From Avena insularis (taxonomy: Eukaryota > Streptophyta > Magnoliopsida > Poales > Poaceae), in assembly GCA_023614405.1 (NCBI GenBank), contig CM042694.1:484069392-484133391 (forward strand): a stretch of DNA of 64,000 bases, written 5' to 3'. The position numbers were made by a program, and so were the translations under genes. The notes below the pieces were generated by a model. The model ran no database searches, was not told the origin of the DNA, and worked only from the letters and a program-made list of their open reading frames with translations. Shown piece by piece: positions 61,801-64,000 of this stretch (positions are counted from its first letter, which is position 1; each line of letters starts with the position of its first letter).

Positions 61801-64000
61801 TATGGACCCACTAGTGTCATTGCTTGTGTGTTCTTATACAAAAACCAGCACTAGAGTCATTGCATGTGTGTTCTTTTCACAAACAACATATGGATCCACC
61901 AGTGTTCACTGCATGTGTGTTCTTTCCACAAACCACTTATGGATCCACCAGTGTTCAGTGCATGTGTGTTCTTTTCCACAAACCACATATGGATCAACTA
62001 GTGGTCATTGCATGTGTGTTCTTTTCACAAACTACATATGGACCCACTAGAGTCAATGCATGTGTGTTCTTATACTAAAAGTAGCACTAGAGTCATTGCA
62101 TGTGTGTTCTTTCCACAAACCACACATGGATCAACCATTGTCATTGCATGTGTGTTCTTTCCACAAACCACATATGGATCAACCATTCGTCATTGCATGT
62201 GTGTTCTTTTCACAAACCACATACGGACCCACTAGAGTCATCGCATGTGTGTTCTTTCCACAAACCACATATGGATCCACCAGTGTTCACTGCATGTGTG
62301 TTCTTTCCACAAACCACTTATGGATCCACCAGTGTTCACTGCATGTGTGTTCCTGACATGAACCACATATGGATCCACTAGTGTTCACTTCATGTGTGGT
62401 CCTGACATGAACCACATATGGACCCACTAGAGTCATTGCATGTGTGTTCTTTTCAAAAACCACATATGGATCTACCAGTGTTCATTGCATGTTTGTTCTC
62501 TTCCACAAACCACTTATGGATCAACCAGTGGTCATTGCATGTGTGTTCTTTTCACAAACCACATGTGGACCCACTAGAGTCATTGCATGTGTGTTCTTTC
62601 CACAAACCACATATGGATCCACCAGTGTTCACTGCATGTGTGTTCTTTCCACAAACCACTTATGGATCCACCAGTGTTCACTGCATGTCTGTTCCCGACA
62701 TGAACCACATATGGATCCACCAGTGTTCACTTCATGTGTGGTCCTGACATGCACCACATATGAACCCACTAGAGTCATTGCATGTGTGTTCTTTTCACAA
62801 ACCACATATGGATCCACCAGTGTTCACTGCATGTGTGTTCTTTCCACAAACCACTTATGGATCCACCGGTGTTCATTGCATGTATGTTCTTTTCCACAAA
62901 CCACATATGGATCAACCAGTGGTCATTGCATGTGTGTTCTTTTCACAAACTACATATGGACCCACTAGAGTCATTGCATGTGTGTTCTTATACTAAACCT
63001 AGCACTAGAGTCATTGAATGTGTGTTCTTTCCACAAACCACACATGGATCAACCAGTGTCATTGCATGTGTGTTCTTTCCACAAACCACATATGGATCAA
63101 CCAGTGGTAATTGCATGTATGTTCTTTTCACAAACCACATATGGACCCACTAGAGTCATTGCATGTGTGTTCTTTCCACAAAACACATATGGATCCACCA
63201 GTGTTCACTGCATGTGTGTTCTTTCCACAAACCACTTATGGATCCACCAGTGTTCACTCCATGTGTGTTCCTAACATGAACCACATATGGATCCACCAGT
63301 GTTCACTTCATGTGTGGTCCTGACATGCACCACATATGGACCCACTAGAGTCATTGCATGTGTGTTCTTTTCACAAACCACATATGGATCCACTAGTGTT
63401 CACTCCATGTGTGTTCTTTCCACAAACCACTTATGGATCCACCAATGTTCATTACATGTGTGTTCTTTTCCACAAACCACTTATGGATCAACCAGTGGTC
63501 ATTGCATGTGTGTTCTTTTCACAAACCACATGTGGACCCACTAGAGTCATTGCATGTGTGTTCTTATACTAAAACCAGCACAGACTCATTGCATGTGTGT
63601 TCTTTTCACAAACCACACATGGATCCACCAGTGTCATTGCATGTGTGTTCTTTCCACAAACCACACGTGGATCAACCAATGGACATTGCATGTATGTTCC
63701 TGACATGAACCACATATAGATCCACCAGTGTTCACTTCATGTGTGGTCCTGACATGAACCACATATGGACCCACTAGAGTCATTGCATGTGTGTTCTTTT
63801 CACAAACCACATATGGATCCACCAGTGTTCACTGCATCTATGTTCTTTCCACAAACCAGTTATGGATCCACCAGTGTTCATTGCATGTGTGTTCTTTTCC
63901 ACAAACCACTTATGGATAAACCAGTGGTCATTGCATGTGTGTTCTTTTCACAAACCACATGTGGACCCACTAGAGTCATTGCATGCGTGTTCTTATACTA
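55898..64000. repeat. Minisatellite array with higher-order structure, truncated by window end
   Basis: Monomers share GCATGTGTGTTCTT and a CACAAACCACATATGGA-type core, with at least four variants: about 49 bases with GGATCCACCAGTGTTCAC, about 48 bases with GGACCCACTAGAGTCATT, about 48 with GGATCAACCAATGGCATT, and 40 bases with ATACTAAAACCAGCACTAG. By length there are about 165-170 monomers here. Higher-order landmarks (e.g. the CAAACAACATATGG variant) occur at 57,401, 58,445, 60,543 and 61,880: spacings 1044, 2098 and 1337. The array continues beyond 64,000. Many frames are open on both strands but no protein is supported. Confidence 0.92.

Noticed and set aside
55898..64000. CRISPR-like array
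   Set aside because: Repeat units are contiguous monomers with no unique spacers, and the surrounding DNA is plant nuclear. No cas genes are near.

Overview
This 64 kb window is nuclear DNA of a grass, most likely a Pooideae species (Triticeae, Aveneae or Poeae). The evidence is the BARE/WIS/Angela-type Copia retrotransposon with its characteristic LTR start (TGTTGGAGATATGCCC), several Gypsy families nested in one another, and remnants of grass-type multicopy genes (DUF295, Werner-like exonuclease, zf-XS). The LTR wording resembles Poeae/Aveneae versions as I remember them, but I cannot fix the genus. No organelle, bacterial or viral genome features were seen.

Layout. (1) 1-12,570 is a graveyard of old BARE-like Copia elements: a decayed plus-strand copy (about 510-2525, 7821-8843, 10516-12570), interrupted by a minus-strand copy with its 5' LTR (2530-7820) and by a solo LTR (8844-10515, 5-bp duplication GTTAT). 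(2) 12,571-45,815 is one multi-level nest. A minus-strand Copia contains a plus-strand Gypsy remnant (12,931-15,262), a small inverted-repeat element (15,646-15,821) and a solo Gypsy LTR (16,457-43,739). That solo LTR is split by a minus-strand Tat-like Gypsy (17,603-43,321, duplication CATGG), which is split by a plus-strand BARE-like Copia (18,518-31,663, duplication ATAAG). Its gag in turn is split by a 4.6 kb minus-strand LTR-like insertion (21,482-26,087, duplication GCTGG). Removing each insertion rejoins its host reading frame or sequence. The Tat-like Gypsy carries a spliced-looking antisense gene (31,669-35,010). (3) 46,850-55,230 is a small island of host gene copies: a DUF295/F-box-like gene, two convergent Werner-type exonuclease copies, and two tandem two-exon zf-XS-like genes. 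Only the second zf-XS-like gene looks intact. (4) From about 55,898 to the end lies a minisatellite of 40-49 bp monomers with a higher-order period near 1.04 kb; it runs off the window.

The genes do not form a pathway. The coherent theme is transposon layering and methylation-associated decay: most premature stops are TAG where CAG would fit, in both transposons and gene copies. The most unusual items are the higher-order minisatellite, the TAG shared at equivalent codons of two exonuclease copies, the antisense gene with the BARE insertion in its TATA-like site, and a templated patch in one Gypsy LTR. I see no convincing new biological system; the array is the best candidate for something undescribed.
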